Origin: Cedecea davisae DSM 4568
GTDB taxonomy: Bacteria; Pseudomonadota; Gammaproteobacteria; Enterobacterales; Enterobacteriaceae
DNA length: 64,000 nucleotides
Direction of reading: 5' to 3'
NCBI RefSeq assembly: GCF_000412335.2
Contig: NZ_KE161030.1
Location: forward strand, 3,487,407-3,551,406
The stretch's first letter is position 1. Each line of letters begins with the position of its first letter. The notes under the pieces are model-generated. The model worked only from the letters and a program-made list of their open reading frames with translations. It did not search any database and had not been told where the DNA came from. The position numbers and the translations under genes are program-made. Positions 1 through 9,489 of the stretch are shown piece after piece.

Positions 1-1
1 C

Positions 2-565
2 GAAGGTAACCTGTTCTCCGCCCCGCGCGCGTGGTGGATGCTGCGTACTTTTGGCGTGCAAAAAGTATCAATTCTTGCCGGAGGCCTCGCAGACTGGCAG
101 CGCGAAGAGCTGCCGCTGGAACAGGGCGATGTTGTTTTGCCGGAAGGCGAGTTCGAGGTGAACTTCGATCCTATGGTCATCAAACGTCTGACCGACGTGC
201 TGCTGGTCAGCCACGAAGGCACGGCGCAGATTGTGGATGCCCGCCCGGCACCACGTTTCAATGCCGAGGCCGATGAACCGCGCCCGGGTCTGAAACGCGG
301 CCATATTCCCGGAGCGCTTAACGTCCCCTGGGTGGAGCTGGTTGAAAACGGCCAGTTGAAAACAACCGAAGAGCTGAGCGCAATTTTTGAACGCCAGGGC
401 GTGAGCTTTGAGCAACCTATTATTGCCAGCTGCGGTTCCGGCGTAACGGCGGCGGTCGTGGTGTTGGCATTAACCACTCTCGGGGTGAACGGAGTTTCGC
501 TTTACGACGGCTCGTGGAGTGAATGGGGCGCACGCGCCGATTTGCCGGTTGAACCCGCGCAATAA
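2..565 (+). CDS. sseA: 3-mercaptopyruvate sulfurtransferase SseA, 3' part
   Basis: The reading frame is open from the first bases of the window, so the N-terminal part lies to the left. What remains is the end of the first rhodanese domain and the whole second one. The active-site loop CGSGVTA is present; its cysteine carries the persulfide when sulfur is moved from 3-mercaptopyruvate to a thiol acceptor or cyanide. The motif GHIPGALN, typical of rhodanese domains, lies upstream of it. The stop codon overlaps the start of the next gene (TAATG), so the two are probably translated together. Identification rests on strong likeness to E. coli SseA and on the sseB-pepB neighbourhood. Confidence 0.93.
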   Translation, partial: EGNLFSAPRAWWMLRTFGVQKVSILAGGLADWQREELPLEQGDVVLPEGEFEVNFDPMVIKRLTDVLLVSHEGTAQIVDARPAPRFNAEADEPRPGLKRGHIPGALNVPWVELVENGQLKTTEELSAIFERQGVSFEQPIIASCGSGVTAAVVVLALTTLGVNGVSLYDGSWSEWGARADLPVEPAQ

Positions 566-1338
566 TGGATAACCGGCTGGCCGGATTGCTGGAGCGCGGG
601 GAAGCATTGACCCGCGCTGAATATCGGGTTCTCTCGCATCTGACTGCCCATCCGCTGCTGGTGGGCAACATTACGGTACGCGCCCTTGCGCAGGCCACCT
701 TTGTCTCCAGCGCGACCATTATGCGGCTGTGCCATAAGCTGGGGTTTAGCGGCTATAGCGAATTTATCTGGCATTGCAAACAGCTGCTGTCCGGCACCCC
801 ACGCATCGCCAGCCAGCCGGTAAATCCACAGGCCGCTCCGCCGCAGCTCTTCGAACGTTTTATCGCCAACTATCAGCAAACCTTTCGCTGGGTGACGCCC
901 GAGCTAATGGCCCGTTTTACCGAGCTTCTGCGGGAAAAAGAGAGCTTTTATCTCTACGGGGCCGGTTTTTCCTATCTTTTTGCCGAGTACCTGACTAAAA
1001 AACTGCAAGTTCTGGGAAAGACGGCGTTTATCTCAGGCCCGGGAGACAGCAGAGGCATATTTCTCAGCAATGCCGCTAAATATCAGGTTTTTATCGCTAT
1101 TTCACGCAGCGGTGAGACAGAACAGGTTCTGGACAAAGCAAGAATTGCCCAAAACGTGGGGATGACAATAGTCGCCTTTACCCGCGCCTCGCCAAACCCG
1201 TTGGCGGAGATGGCCGATCTGCATTTCCCACTCTATGACGAAGCAGTGCACTACGCAGCCGAAGCGGCGGACATTACGTCATTTGAATCAAATCTGGTGA
1301 TGCTGATAGATTTGCTGTTATTGCAGGCAACAGAGTAG
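565..1338 (+). CDS. MurR/RpiR-family transcriptional regulator
   Basis: A 257-residue protein with an N-terminal RpiR-type helix-turn-helix (about residues 1-75; ITVRALAQATFVSSATIMRLC fits the recognition helices) and a C-terminal SIS sugar-phosphate-binding domain (about 110-240, with the GxSxSGET-like stretch AISRSGETEQV). Proteins of this family sense phosphosugars and repress or activate catabolic genes. The ATG overlaps the sseA stop codon by one base, so expression is likely coupled to sseA. No sugar gene lies next to it on this side, so the target cannot be read from context. It is not part of the E. coli sseA-sseB order and looks like an insertion specific to this lineage. Confidence 0.85.
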   Translation: MDNRLAGLLERGEALTRAEYRVLSHLTAHPLLVGNITVRALAQATFVSSATIMRLCHKLGFSGYSEFIWHCKQLLSGTPRIASQPVNPQAAPPQLFERFIANYQQTFRWVTPELMARFTELLREKESFYLYGAGFSYLFAEYLTKKLQVLGKTAFISGPGDSRGIFLSNAAKYQVFIAISRSGETEQVLDKARIAQNVGMTIVAFTRASPNPLAEMADLHFPLYDEAVHYAAEAADITSFESNLVMLIDLLLLQATE

Positions 1339-1363
1339 CCCCTCCAGGCAGAGGGGAAACTCA

Positions 1364-2143
1364 TCAGATAATGCGGTTTTGTTTGAAATCGCGCAGGAAA
1401 CTGCCCCAGCGGCGCTCATAAAACGGCGTGATGTGGGCAATCATAAAGTGGCTGATACCCTTCTCACCTTCCACTACCTGGCAGATATCAACCGGCTCGT
1501 CGCCCGGTAAGGTATCCGTGGCCACGCTTCCGGCCTGGCGAATAATCGCTTCAATCTCACAGCCCTCGGCCTCGATGCCGATCAGCAAGTTTGGCTCTTC
1601 ATCCGCCTGCTCTTTGATGGAGCAGATAAACGCCCGCTTCACCGTTTTCAGGTTTTTAAACAGCGTGGTCAGAGAGTCAACCATCTGCGCCGGGGGGTCG
1701 GCAACTTCGGAAAGCAGCAGCGAAGCCCCACCTTCCAGGACTTCCTGCTGGCTCAGCGGATCGCTTTCCGCGCTTACCAGATGGCTTATCTCGTTCGGGG
1801 TAAACTCTTTGCCGGTCGGCAGCTTCGCATTGAGGAACAGCGCTTCGCCCAGCGTCATTTCAAACAAGGTGCGTACGGGCATGACCACAAACGCCTGCTC
1901 GTGGCTAACGGCTTCCTGCAAAGCTTCCAGCGACGTAAAGAATGGAATAACCGAAGTGCCGTCTTCTTTTTCCCAGTGCTGTAATTCGACCGCGCTATCG
2001 GCGTCGATGGCTTCACCTTCTGCGGCATTGCCTGGCACCCAAACGGTGGACTCCAGCAGGGTACGGAAAAAGGCCGGGCGATGCGCCGGTTCGTTTGCCG
2101 CCTGCTCAAGCAGGGTTTCTAGTTCGTTTTTTGGTTCTGACAT
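1364..2143 (-). CDS. sseB: Enhanced serine sensitivity protein SseB
   Basis: A 259-residue soluble protein matching E. coli SseB over its length, starting MSEPKNELETLLEQAA and containing the SseB-type stretch VMPVRTLFEMTLGEALFLNA. In E. coli, extra copies of the gene cause serine sensitivity; its molecular role is unknown. It is convergent with the RpiR-type gene, with a gap of only 25 bases, so the two share their 3' ends. E. coli carries the small RNA gene ryfA between sseA and sseB; there is no room for it here. The gene lies downstream of pepB on the same strand but is separated from it by a palindromic repeat. Confidence 0.92.
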   Translation of the reverse strand: MSEPKNELETLLEQAANEPAHRPAFFRTLLESTVWVPGNAAEGEAIDADSAVELQHWEKEDGTSVIPFFTSLEALQEAVSHEQAFVVMPVRTLFEMTLGEALFLNAKLPTGKEFTPNEISHLVSAESDPLSQQEVLEGGASLLLSEVADPPAQMVDSLTTLFKNLKTVKRAFICSIKEQADEEPNLLIGIEAEGCEIEAIIRQAGSVATDTLPGDEPVDICQVVEGEKGISHFMIAHITPFYERRWGSFLRDFKQNRII

Positions 2144-2175
2144 TGTGGTTCCGGGATAAAGCTAAAGAGGTTTTA

Positions 2176-2317
2176 CCCTCACCCTAACCCTCTCCCTGGA
2201 AGGGAGAGGGGACTGTTCGGCGTTCGCTCTCCCTGGAAGAGAGAGGACCGTTCGGCGTTCACTCTATCCGAACTCTTTTCCCCCTCTCCCCTATGGGGAG
2301 AGGGCCGGGGTGAGGGG
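2176..2317. repeat. GC-rich palindromic intergenic repeat, copy 1
   Basis: The left end reads CCCTCACCCTAACCC and the right end GGGCCGGGGTGAGGG, with inner hairpins CTCTCCC/GGGAGAG. The middle has an imperfect tandem duplication built on a unit containing TTCGGCGTTC. The same outer ends occur at 42765-42919 and, degenerate, at 38258-38329. It fills the pepB-sseB gap and could act as a terminator or messenger-stabilising structure. REP-like in style; I do not assign it to a named family. Confidence 0.8.
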
Positions 2318-2322
2318 CAGTA

Positions 2323-3609
2323 TTACTTAGCCAGTAACAGGTTGGCAATCGCACGTACGCCCAAACCGGTCGCACCCGCAGACCACTGCTCAACCGCACC
2401 TTTACGGTAGGTTGCGGAGCAGTCTACGTGCACCCAACCCTGGTGGTAGTTTTCAACGAAGTGGGACAGGAAGCCCGCAGCGGTGCTTGCGCCAGCCGGG
2501 TAAGAGGCATTGGCGGTGTTGTTCAGCTCGGCAAAGTTAGAGGGCAGCTGGCTGCGGTGGAATTCGGCCAGCGGCAGGCGCCAGAACGGCTCGTTTTCTT
2601 CAGCGGCGCTTGCCAGCAGGCGAGCAGCCAGCTTGTCGTCGAAGCTGAACACGGCATGATAATCATTGCCCAGAGCGGTCTTCGCCGCGCCGGTCAGGGT
2701 GGCGCAGTCGATAATCAGCTCTGGTTTCTGAGCCGCAGCGTCAATCAGGCCGTCGGCCAGCACCAGGCGCCCTTCCGCATCGGTGTTCATCACTTCAACG
2801 GTTTTGCCGTTGCGGTAGGTGATGATGTCGCCGAGTTTCATGGCGTTGCCGCTGATCATATTGTCCGCGCAGCACAGGTAGAGCTTCACGCGTTTGTCCA
2901 GACCGCGAGCGATAGCAAAGGCCAGCGCGCCGGTAATGGTGGCCGCGCCGCCCATATCTGATTTCATCGAGTCCATGAAAGCGGTCTGTTTGATGCTGTA
3001 GCCACCGGAATCAAAGGTGATACCCTTCCCGACAAGACATGCATACACCGGAGCTTCCGGGTTGCCGGTTGGGTTATAGTCCAGCGCCAGCAGAACCGGC
3101 GCGCGGTCAGAACCACGGCCAACGGTATGGATCCCGGCGTAGTTTTGCTCGCGCAGGTCTTCGCCTTTGGTAATACGGTAGGAAACATGGTCGCAGGCTA
3201 CGTCACACAGAAGATCGACAGCGCGGGAAGCCAGCTGCTCAGGGCCCAGCTCTTCTGCCGGAGTGTTAATAGTGTGGCGAACCCAGTCGATGACTTTCAG
3301 GCGCGTATCCAGCTCTTTCTGCTCAGACTCGCTCAGTACCGCCCAGTCAACTTTACGGCTGCCTTTCGGAGCGCGATAGCCCTGCCAGAAGGCCCAGCTC
3401 TTATCAACGTCCCAGCCTTCACCGGCCAACTGAACATGTTTCAGCCCCTGGCCGTCAATTTTGCGCGCCGCGCGCTGAATAAGACCGAGGTCGTCTTTAC
3501 CGGTCAGGTGTAGGGTAATGCCGTCGTTATTGATGCTATACGTCGCCTTTTCGCCCCAGCGTGCGTCCGCTGGCTGCGTGGAAAGGGTGATTTTCATGGC
3601 TTCAGTCAT
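2323..3609 (-). CDS. pepB: Peptidase B (M17 leucyl aminopeptidase family)
   Basis: A 428-residue cytosolic metallo-aminopeptidase that removes N-terminal residues from peptides. The M17 signature NTDAEGRL is present, as are the metal-ligand regions around [15 protein letters not shown] and KSDMGGAA. An upstream ATG at 3624 is in frame, but the start at 3609 ([10 protein letters not shown]) is preferred: it has AAGGA seven bases upstream and gives the family length (E. coli PepB has 427). It lies just downstream of iscX in the direction of transcription and may be partly co-transcribed with the isc operon. Confidence 0.95.
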   Translation of the reverse strand: MTEAMKITLSTQPADARWGEKATYSINNDGITLHLTGKDDLGLIQRAARKIDGQGLKHVQLAGEGWDVDKSWAFWQGYRAPKGSRKVDWAVLSESEQKELDTRLKVIDWVRHTINTPAEELGPEQLASRAVDLLCDVACDHVSYRITKGEDLREQNYAGIHTVGRGSDRAPVLLALDYNPTGNPEAPVYACLVGKGITFDSGGYSIKQTAFMDSMKSDMGGAATITGALAFAIARGLDKRVKLYLCCADNMISGNAMKLGDIITYRNGKTVEVMNTDAEGRLVLADGLIDAAAQKPELIIDCATLTGAAKTALGNDYHAVFSFDDKLAARLLASAAEENEPFWRLPLAEFHRSQLPSNFAELNNTANASYPAGASTAAGFLSHFVENYHQGWVHVDCSATYRKGAVEQWSAGATGLGVRAIANLLLAK

Positions 3610-3675
3610 TTTCCAATCCTTCATTGTTCAGCACAGGCAAAATGCAAAAACGGGCCGCTCAGGGCGGCCCGTCTG

Positions 3676-3876
3676 TTATTCTGCTTCATCTAACCAGACA
3701 AGCAAAATCGCTTCCAGCACTTTTTCGTTAGAAGCGTTTGGATCGTCATCAAACTCTTCCAGTTCGCAGATCCACTGGTGCATATCGGTGAAACGCACCG
3801 TCTTCGGATCGAGATCCGGGCGGCTGTCATACAGCGCTTCGCCGATTTCGCGGCTGTCAGTCCACTTCAGTCCCAT
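3676..3876 (-). CDS. iscX: Fe-S assembly protein IscX
   Basis: A 66-residue acidic protein almost identical in length and sequence to E. coli IscX ([17 protein letters not shown] at the start, LVWLDEAE at the end). IscX binds IscS and iron and modulates the rate of cluster building on IscU. The open frame extends 18 codons further upstream, but the start at 3876 follows GGGAG and matches the family. It is the last gene of the iscRSUA-hscBA-fdx-iscX operon, ten bases after fdx. Confidence 0.95.
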   Translation of the reverse strand: MGLKWTDSREIGEALYDSRPDLDPKTVRFTDMHQWICELEEFDDDPNASNEKVLEAILLVWLDEAE

Positions 3877-3886
3877 GCGGCTCCCG

Positions 3887-4222
3887 TTAGTGTTCGCGTG
3901 CGTGGTTGATGGTATAACGCGGCATCTCAACCACCAGGTCTTCGTCGCTGACGCGAGCCTGGCAGCTCAGGCGGCTCTCAGGCTCCAGACCCCATGCTTT
4001 ATCCAGCATGTCGTCTTCATCCTCGGTGCTTTCCGCAAGGGAATCGAAGCCTTCACGCACCACACAGTGGCAGGTGGTGCAGGCACAGGACTTCTCACAG
4101 GCGTGCTCAATTTCGATACCGTTGCGCAGGGCAACGTCGAGAATGGTTTCACCTTTTTGCGCTTCCAGAACTGCGCCATCCGGACAGAGGTCCTGATGAG
4201 GCAGAAAAACAATCTTTGGCAT
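3887..4222 (-). CDS. fdx: ISC-system [2Fe-2S] ferredoxin
   Basis: A 111-residue adrenodoxin-type ferredoxin. Cluster ligands Cys42, Cys48, Cys51 and Cys87 are at the E. coli positions, and the extra conserved Cys46 is also there. It supplies electrons for sulfur reduction or cluster coupling during Fe-S assembly with IscS, IscU and HscA. The stop codon of hscA lies one base upstream of its start, showing tight coupling within the operon. Confidence 0.96.
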   Translation of the reverse strand: MPKIVFLPHQDLCPDGAVLEAQKGETILDVALRNGIEIEHACEKSCACTTCHCVVREGFDSLAESTEDEDDMLDKAWGLEPESRLSCQARVSDEDLVVEMPRYTINHAREH

Positions 4223-4223
4223 A

Positions 4224-6074
4224 TTAAACCTCGTCCACGGAGTGGCCGGTCAGCGCGGTACGGATCGATTGATCCATGCGGCGTGCGGCAAACTCCTGGG
4301 TTTGCTTGTCTACGTTTTTGATTTCATTTTGAATAGCGTCGGCATCGTCACCGGCCGCGGCAGCGCTTAAGGCAGCCATGGCGTTGTCGATGTCGGAACG
4401 CTCTGCGGCGCTTAGCAGCGCGGCATCCGCCGTCAGTGCGCTGTTCAAACTCTCCAGCACGCGGGCAGCTTCGACTTTTTGCTCCGCCAGCATACGTGCC
4501 TGCACGTCATGCTCGGCGTAACTCATGGAGTCCTGAATCATACCGGCAATTTCGCCGTCGCTCAGGCCATAAGAAGGTTTAACCTGGATAGAGGATTCCA
4601 CGCCGGTGGATTTCTCCATCGCCGTTACGCTCAACAGGCCATCGGCATCTACCTGGAAGGTTACGCGAATATGCGCCCCGCCGGCGGACATTGCCGGAAT
4701 ACCGCGCAGGGTAAAACGAGCCAGAGAGCGGCAATCCTGCACCAGCTCGCGCTCGCCCTGCAATACGTGGATAGACATCGCGGTCTGCCCATCTTTGAAA
4801 GTGGTGAATTCCTGAGCACGCGCCACCGGGATCGTGGTATTACGCGGAATAACCTTCTCGACCAGGCCGCCCATGGTTTCCAGGCCAAGCGACAGCGGGA
4901 TAACGTCCAGCAGCAGCATTTCGCTGTCAGGCTTGTTGCCAACCAGGATATCGGCCTGAATAGCCGCCCCAATCGCCACAACTTTATCCGGGTCGATGGA
5001 GGTCAGCGGGGTGCGGCCGAAGAATTCGCCTACGCGCTCACGCACCAGAGGTACGCGGGTTGAGCCGCCGACCATCACCACTTCCAGCACTTCTTCTGCT
5101 TCCACGCCCGCATCTTTCAACGCGCGACGGCAGGCCAGCAGCGTGCGCTTAACCAGGGAAGCAATCAGCTCGTTGAACTGGTCACGGGTGACTTCGCCTT
5201 TCCAGCCAGCCACTTCTACGCTGGCAGTTGCGGCATCGCTCAGCGCAATTTTTGCAGCAATAGCGGCATCCAGCAGCTGGCGCTGTACCCGGTCGTCGCT
5301 GCGGTCGGCAATACCGGCCTGTTCGCGCAGCCAGTCGGCAAGCAGGTGATCGAAGTCGTCGCCGCCCAGGGCAGAGTCACCGCCGGTCGCCAGCACTTCA
5401 AACACGCCGCGGCTAAGGCGCAGGATAGAAATGTCAAAGGTGCCGCCGCCCAGGTCGTAAACGGCAATTACGCCTTCTTTACCCGAGTCCAGGCCGTAGG
5501 CAATTGCCGCCGCCGTTGGCTCGTTGAGCAGGCGCAAAACGTGCAGGCCCGCGAGGCGAGCGGCATCTTTAGTGCCCTGGCGCTGCGCGTCGTCGAAATA
5601 GGCCGGAACGGTAATCACCACGCCGTCCAGCTCTCCGGCCAGCGCTTCGGTTGCGCGCGCAGCAAGCGTTTTGAGGATATCGGCAGAAACGCGAACGGGG
5701 TTTAACAGCCCCGCCGGGGTGTTAATCATCGGCAGACCGTTTTCACTCGCCTGCAAATGGTAAGGAAGATGCGGGTAGCGCGCCTGGATGTCCGCCAGAG
5801 AGCGGCCCATCATGCGTTTTACCGAGCTAATGGTGTTCGCGGGGTCCTGTGCTGCCTGCGCACGGGCTTCCCAGCCAACCAGGTGACCCTGCTGCTGGTA
5901 ATGGACAACGGAAGGCAGCAGCGCGCGGCCTTCGTGGTCGACCAGGGCTTGTGCCTGCCCGCTGCGCACGGTGGCAACCAGCGAGTTGGTGGTGCCAAGA
6001 TCGATACCTGCGGCCAGCCTGCGCTGGTGCGGCGCAGCCATCATGCCGGGCTCACTAATTTGTAATAAGGCCAT
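4224..6074 (-). CDS. hscA: Hsp70-type chaperone HscA for Fe-S cluster transfer
   Basis: A 616-residue DnaK-like chaperone that, with HscB, binds the LPPVK loop of IscU and drives release of the assembled cluster. The ATPase-domain signatures DLGTTNS near the N-terminus and [12 protein letters not shown] are present, followed by the substrate-binding domain. The open frame runs 44 codons further upstream into the hscB region, but the start at 6074 ([10 protein letters not shown]) gives exactly the E. coli length. It sits between hscB and fdx in the isc operon. Confidence 0.95.
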   Translation of the reverse strand: MALLQISEPGMMAAPHQRRLAAGIDLGTTNSLVATVRSGQAQALVDHEGRALLPSVVHYQQQGHLVGWEARAQAAQDPANTISSVKRMMGRSLADIQARYPHLPYHLQASENGLPMINTPAGLLNPVRVSADILKTLAARATEALAGELDGVVITVPAYFDDAQRQGTKDAARLAGLHVLRLLNEPTAAAIAYGLDSGKEGVIAVYDLGGGTFDISILRLSRGVFEVLATGGDSALGGDDFDHLLADWLREQAGIADRSDDRVQRQLLDAAIAAKIALSDAATASVEVAGWKGEVTRDQFNELIASLVKRTLLACRRALKDAGVEAEEVLEVVMVGGSTRVPLVRERVGEFFGRTPLTSIDPDKVVAIGAAIQADILVGNKPDSEMLLLDVIPLSLGLETMGGLVEKVIPRNTTIPVARAQEFTTFKDGQTAMSIHVLQGERELVQDCRSLARFTLRGIPAMSAGGAHIRVTFQVDADGLLSVTAMEKSTGVESSIQVKPSYGLSDGEIAGMIQDSMSYAEHDVQARMLAEQKVEAARVLESLNSALTADAALLSAAERSDIDNAMAALSAAAAGDDADAIQNEIKNVDKQTQEFAARRMDQSIRTALTGHSVDEV

Positions 6075-6109
6075 GTTTCGCTTCCAAAAATCGGGCCTGA
6101 GTTCAGGCG

Positions 6110-6625
6110 TTAAAAGTCGAGCAGTTTTTCTTCTAGTTGTTCTATTTGGCTCTGTAATTTGTCGAGGAAACGCAGCTTGCGAACGGTGTCCGCCGCCTGT
6201 TCCCACTGCTGGTCATCCAGTTGCTGTACCATCTGCGCGCTGCGGTTTTTCACCATCGTTTTTACGCGCCCGGCAAAGCTTTCCAGCCCGTCGCCGTCTT
6301 TTTTCTGTTCGATTTCGTCCAGCTCTTCGCGCAGCTCAAGTTGTTCCATCAGGAACGCGGTATCGCGCACGGTATGCTGTTCATTAGCCAGATCGAAGCC
6401 GTTCAGGGAGAGGAGATATTCGGCGCGGGCAAGCGGGTGGCGCAGCGTCTGCCAGGCCTGGTTGATGGTTGCGGATTGGCTTACCGCCAGCAATTGCTCC
6501 GCCTGAGGGCGGCTGGCGTATTTGTCCGGATGGAACTGGCGCTGCAGCTCCTGGTAACGGGTAGCCAGATGCTGAAGGTCAAGGGTATAGCCTGGCGTTA
6601 GCCCAAACAGGGTAAAGTAATCCAT
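6110..6625 (-). CDS. hscB: J-domain co-chaperone HscB
   Basis: A 171-residue protein with an N-terminal J domain (HPD motif at residues 32-34) and a C-terminal three-helix domain that binds IscU. It delivers IscU to HscA and stimulates its ATPase. The length equals E. coli HscB. It follows iscA after a gap of about 86 bases that holds a strong stem-loop, and precedes hscA by 35 bases. Confidence 0.95.
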   Translation of the reverse strand: MDYFTLFGLTPGYTLDLQHLATRYQELQRQFHPDKYASRPQAEQLLAVSQSATINQAWQTLRHPLARAEYLLSLNGFDLANEQHTVRDTAFLMEQLELREELDEIEQKKDGDGLESFAGRVKTMVKNRSAQMVQQLDDQQWEQAADTVRKLRFLDKLQSQIEQLEEKLLDF

Positions 6626-6673
6626 AACAGACTCGGGTACATGTCAGGTTAGTGCTGTGTGGTAAAGCAAAAT

Positions 6674-6699
6674 CCCCCACGGGCCGAAGCCGGTGGGGG
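6674..6699 (-). terminator. Stem-loop between iscA and hscB
   Basis: Outer arms CCCCCAC and GTGGGGG with an inner GGC/GCC pair around a short loop. Read in the direction of the operon it is followed by ATTTTG, a poor U-tract. It probably gives partial termination or protects the 3' end of iscRSUA messages, setting less hscBA-fdx than iscSUA. Confidence 0.6.
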
Positions 6700-6711
6700 T
6701 GATAAGCGGGA

Positions 6712-7035
6712 TCAGACGTGGAAGCTTTCGCCGCAGCCACACTCGTCCTTAACGTTAGGGTTAGTGAATTTAAACCCTTCGTTAAGACCTTCTTTGACGA
6801 AGTCGAGCTCGGTCCCGTTTAAGAATTGCAGGCTTTTACCATCGATAACTACCTTCACACCTTTGTCTTCGAACACGGTGTCATCCGCCATCGGTTCGTC
6901 AACAAATTCCAGAACGTAAGCCATCCCGGAGCAGCCTGAAGTACGCACGCCCAGACGCAAACCAAACCCTTTACCGCGGTTGGTCAGGAAGGCATTTACG
7001 CGGGCAGCAGCGCTGTCGCTAAGGGTAATCGACAT
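6712..7035 (-). CDS. iscA: A-type Fe-S carrier IscA
   Basis: A 107-residue A-type carrier with the three invariant cysteines (Cys35, Cys99, Cys101, the last two in ECGCGESF). It accepts Fe-S clusters or iron and passes them to target apoproteins. Length and sequence match E. coli IscA. It lies in the isc operon, separated from iscU by a large hairpin at 7071-7100. Confidence 0.96.
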   Translation of the reverse strand: MSITLSDSAAARVNAFLTNRGKGFGLRLGVRTSGCSGMAYVLEFVDEPMADDTVFEDKGVKVVIDGKSLQFLNGTELDFVKEGLNEGFKFTNPNVKDECGCGESFHV

Positions 7036-7070
7036 ACAACAACCTCAATCAGAATATTAACTCGTCATAC

Positions 7071-7100
7071 TTCGAGCCGCTGCCGGGCAGCAGGCTCGAA
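7071..7100 (-). other. Stem-loop between iscU and iscA
   Basis: Arms TTCGAGCC and GGCTCGAA enclose a further GCTGCC/GGCAGC pairing, giving a stable hairpin with no U-tract. It is more likely a messenger-stability element than a terminator. Confidence 0.55.
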
Positions 7101-7104
7101 TTAT

Positions 7105-7497
7105 TTAGAGTTGTTTTGTTTCACGTTTGCTTTTGTAATCCGCGATAGCCGCCTTAATAGCGTCCTCAGCAAGGATTGAGCAGTGAATTTTCACCGGCGG
7201 CAGTTCGAGCTCGTCTGCGATGTCGGTGTTTTTAATCGCCTGCGCTTCGTCCAGGGACTTGCCCTTCACCCACTCGGTTACCAGCGAGCTGGAAGCAATC
7301 GCCGAGCCGCAGCCGTAGGTTTTGAAACGCGCGTCTTCAATAATACCGTCATTGTTGACTTTGATCTGCAACTTCATCACGTCGCCGCACGCAGGTGCAC
7401 CCACCATGCCAGAGCCAACGCTGTCGTCGCTGTTGTCGAAAGAACCGACGTTGCGCGGGTTTTCGTAGTGATCAATTACTTTTTCGCTGTAAGCCAT
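7105..7497 (-). CDS. iscU: Fe-S cluster scaffold IscU
   Basis: A 130-residue scaffold on which [2Fe-2S] clusters are built from sulfur donated by IscS. Cys37 and Asp39 and the other two ligand cysteines are present, as is the LPPVK loop recognised by HscA. The open frame begins 19 codons earlier, but the start at 7497 (MAYSEKVIDHYENPRN) fits the family. Two extra C-terminal residues relative to the 128-residue E. coli protein are the only oddity. Confidence 0.96.
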   Translation of the reverse strand: MAYSEKVIDHYENPRNVGSFDNSDDSVGSGMVGAPACGDVMKLQIKVNNDGIIEDARFKTYGCGSAIASSSLVTEWVKGKSLDEAQAIKNTDIADELELPPVKIHCSILAEDAIKAAIADYKSKRETKQL

Positions 7498-7538
7498 TTT
7501 ACTTCTCCAGAATCTGAAATCGACGTCTCTACAGACGA

Positions 7539-8753
7539 TTAATGGTGAGCCCATTCGATGGAATTAATATCCACGCCCTGCTTGAACATTTCCCACAGCG
7601 GAGAAAGGTCGCGCAGACGGCCGATGGACTTACGTACCAGCTCGATGGTGTAGTCGATCTCTTCTTCAGTGGTAAAACGACCCAGAGAGAAACGGATGGA
7701 GCTGTGAGCCAGTTCGTCACTCATCCCCAGCGCGCGCAGCACGTAAGACGGCTCAAGGCTGGCAGAAGTACAGGCGGAACCTGAGGAAACCGCGAGGTCT
7801 TTCAGCGCCATAATCAGTGACTCACCTTCAACGTAGTTGAAGCTTACGTTGAGGATGTTAGGCGCGCCGTGTTCCAGGTCGCCGTTCAGGTAAACTTCTT
7901 CCATATCCTTCACGCCGTTCCACAAACGGTTACGCAGCGTGCGCAGACGGGCCATTTCGGTCTCCATCTCCACTTTCGCGATACGGTAAGCTTCACCCAT
8001 GCCGACAATCTGGTGAACAGGCAGAGTACCAGAACGCATGCCGCGCTCGTGGCCGCCGCCGTGGATCTGGGCTTCAATGCGGATACGTGGCTTACGGCGC
8101 ACGTAAAGCGCACCAATGCCTTTCGGGCCATAAATTTTGTGGCCGGAGAAGGACATCAGGTCAACTTTCAGCTGGCTCAGATCGATAGGCAGTTTGCCCA
8201 CGCTCTGGGTCGCATCAACGTGGAAGATAATCCCGCGGGAACGGCACATTTCGCCGATAGCAGCGATATCCTGCACCACGCCGATTTCGTTGTTCACGTG
8301 CATGATGGAAACCAGGATGGTGTCATCACGCATGGCGGCTTCCAGCGCCTTCAGGTCAACGATGCCGTTGCTCTGCGGGGCCAGATAAGTCACGTCGAAA
8401 CCTTCACGTTCCAGCTGACGACAGGTGTCCAGCACGGCTTTGTGTTCGGTTTTGACGGTGATGATGTGCTTGCCTTTCTTCTGGTAGAAGTTAGCGGCAC
8501 CTTTAATCGCCAGGTTGTCAGACTCGGTCGCGCCGGAGGTGAAAACAATTTCACGCGGGTCAGCGCCAACCAGCTCTGCGATTTGGTTACGGGCGATATC
8601 AACGGCTTCTTCAGCCTGCCAGCCAAAGCGGTGGGAACGGGAGGCCGGGTTACCGAAGGTTCCGTCCATTGTCAAAAACTGCATCATCTTCTCGGCAACA
8701 CGCGGGTCAACCGGCGTAGTAGCAGAGTAGTCGAGGTAAATCGGTAATTTCAT
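7539..8753 (-). CDS. iscS: Cysteine desulfurase IscS
   Basis: A 404-residue PLP enzyme that takes sulfur from cysteine for Fe-S clusters, thiamine, molybdopterin and tRNA thiolation. The PLP lysine lies in [12 protein letters not shown] and the persulfide cysteine in the mobile loop [10 protein letters not shown]. The length is that of E. coli IscS. It follows iscR after a 116-base structured leader and precedes iscU by about 40 bases. Confidence 0.97.
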   Translation of the reverse strand: MKLPIYLDYSATTPVDPRVAEKMMQFLTMDGTFGNPASRSHRFGWQAEEAVDIARNQIAELVGADPREIVFTSGATESDNLAIKGAANFYQKKGKHIITVKTEHKAVLDTCRQLEREGFDVTYLAPQSNGIVDLKALEAAMRDDTILVSIMHVNNEIGVVQDIAAIGEMCRSRGIIFHVDATQSVGKLPIDLSQLKVDLMSFSGHKIYGPKGIGALYVRRKPRIRIEAQIHGGGHERGMRSGTLPVHQIVGMGEAYRIAKVEMETEMARLRTLRNRLWNGVKDMEEVYLNGDLEHGAPNILNVSFNYVEGESLIMALKDLAVSSGSACTSASLEPSYVLRALGMSDELAHSSIRFSLGRFTTEEEIDYTIELVRKSIGRLRDLSPLWEMFKQGVDINSIEWAHH

Positions 8754-8787
8754 TGCTCTTAAGCTCCGTACATCACTTCAATACGAA

Positions 8788-8848
8788 GAATCAGGCTTAA
8801 AATATGCTGCCGTTATAGACAGGGAGCGTCGCTCCCCCAACCTGATTC
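8788..8848 (-). promoter_or_regulatory. Structured leader between iscR and iscS
   Basis: Outer arms GAATCAGG and CCTGATTC close a 61-base structure with an inner GGGAGC/GCTCCC hairpin. In E. coli the iscR-iscS gap forms a structure that protects iscR RNA while the small RNA RyhB blocks iscS translation; position and form here fit that role. RyhB pairing was not checked. Confidence 0.6.
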
Positions 8849-8869
8849 TAAAAATTCGTGTTCTTCTGC

Positions 8870-9358
8870 TTATGCGCGCAGTTTGACGTCAATAGCGTCC
8901 TGAGAACGGGTGCTGCGATGGTTTTCGTTGTGCTGACGGTCGGCCACATCCAGAACTTCCTGGTTGTTCACCAGTTCACCGAGGGTAATGTTGTTCAGGA
9001 AGCCGGTCAGACGATCGCTCAGGTCGCGCCACAGCGCATGGGTCAGGCATTTATCGCCGCCCTGGCAGCCGCCTTTACCCTGACAACGGGTCGCGTCCAC
9101 GGACTCATCAACGGCGCTGATCACTTCGCCAACGGCGATGCTGCTCGCATCTTTACCCAGCAGATAACCACCGCCAGGACCGCGCACGCTGGCAACCAGG
9201 CCATTTTTACGCAGGCGGGAGAACAGCTGCTCCAGATAGGAGAGCGAAATACCCTGACGTTCAGAAATATCGGCCAGCGGAACCGGGCCAGATTCAGAGT
9301 TCAGCGCAACGTCAAGCATCGCGGTTACGGCATAGCGCCCTTTTGATGTCAGTCTCAT
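8870..9358 (-). CDS. iscR: Fe-S cluster-sensing regulator IscR
   Basis: A 162-residue Rrf2-family regulator. The N-terminal winged helix covers about residues 1-65. The cluster ligands Cys92, Cys98, Cys104 and His107 are all present. With a [2Fe-2S] cluster it represses the isc operon through type 1 sites; without it, it activates suf and other genes through type 2 sites. It is the first gene of the isc operon and the upstream gap carries two sites resembling the type 1 consensus. Confidence 0.97.
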   Translation of the reverse strand: MRLTSKGRYAVTAMLDVALNSESGPVPLADISERQGISLSYLEQLFSRLRKNGLVASVRGPGGGYLLGKDASSIAVGEVISAVDESVDATRCQGKGGCQGGDKCLTHALWRDLSDRLTGFLNNITLGELVNNQEVLDVADRQHNENHRSTRSQDAIDVKLRA

Positions 9359-9439
9359 GTCTTACTTAACCTCAAATAGCCCCTCGAGCCGGGGGTTTTT
9401 TAAAAGTGTGATTGTCACATAGCAGGTCGCAAGTCTGAC

Positions 9440-9489
9440 ATTCCTGAGTAAATTGGTCAACTATTTAACCTACCAATTTACTCAAGTAT
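9440..9489 (-). promoter_or_regulatory. isc promoter with two IscR type 1 sites
   Basis: On the minus strand the proximal site (9440-9464) reads ATAGTTGACCAATTTACTCA then GGAAT, close to the known type 1 consensus. A second, weaker site (9465-9489) abuts it and starts ATACTTGAGTAAATT. A -35-like TTGACC lies inside the proximal site, so bound IscR would block RNA polymerase, giving feedback repression. Confidence 0.75.

Noticed and set aside
7869-8747. A 292-codon frame opposite iscS
   Set aside because: Shadow of iscS; composition is that of a reversed coding strand.
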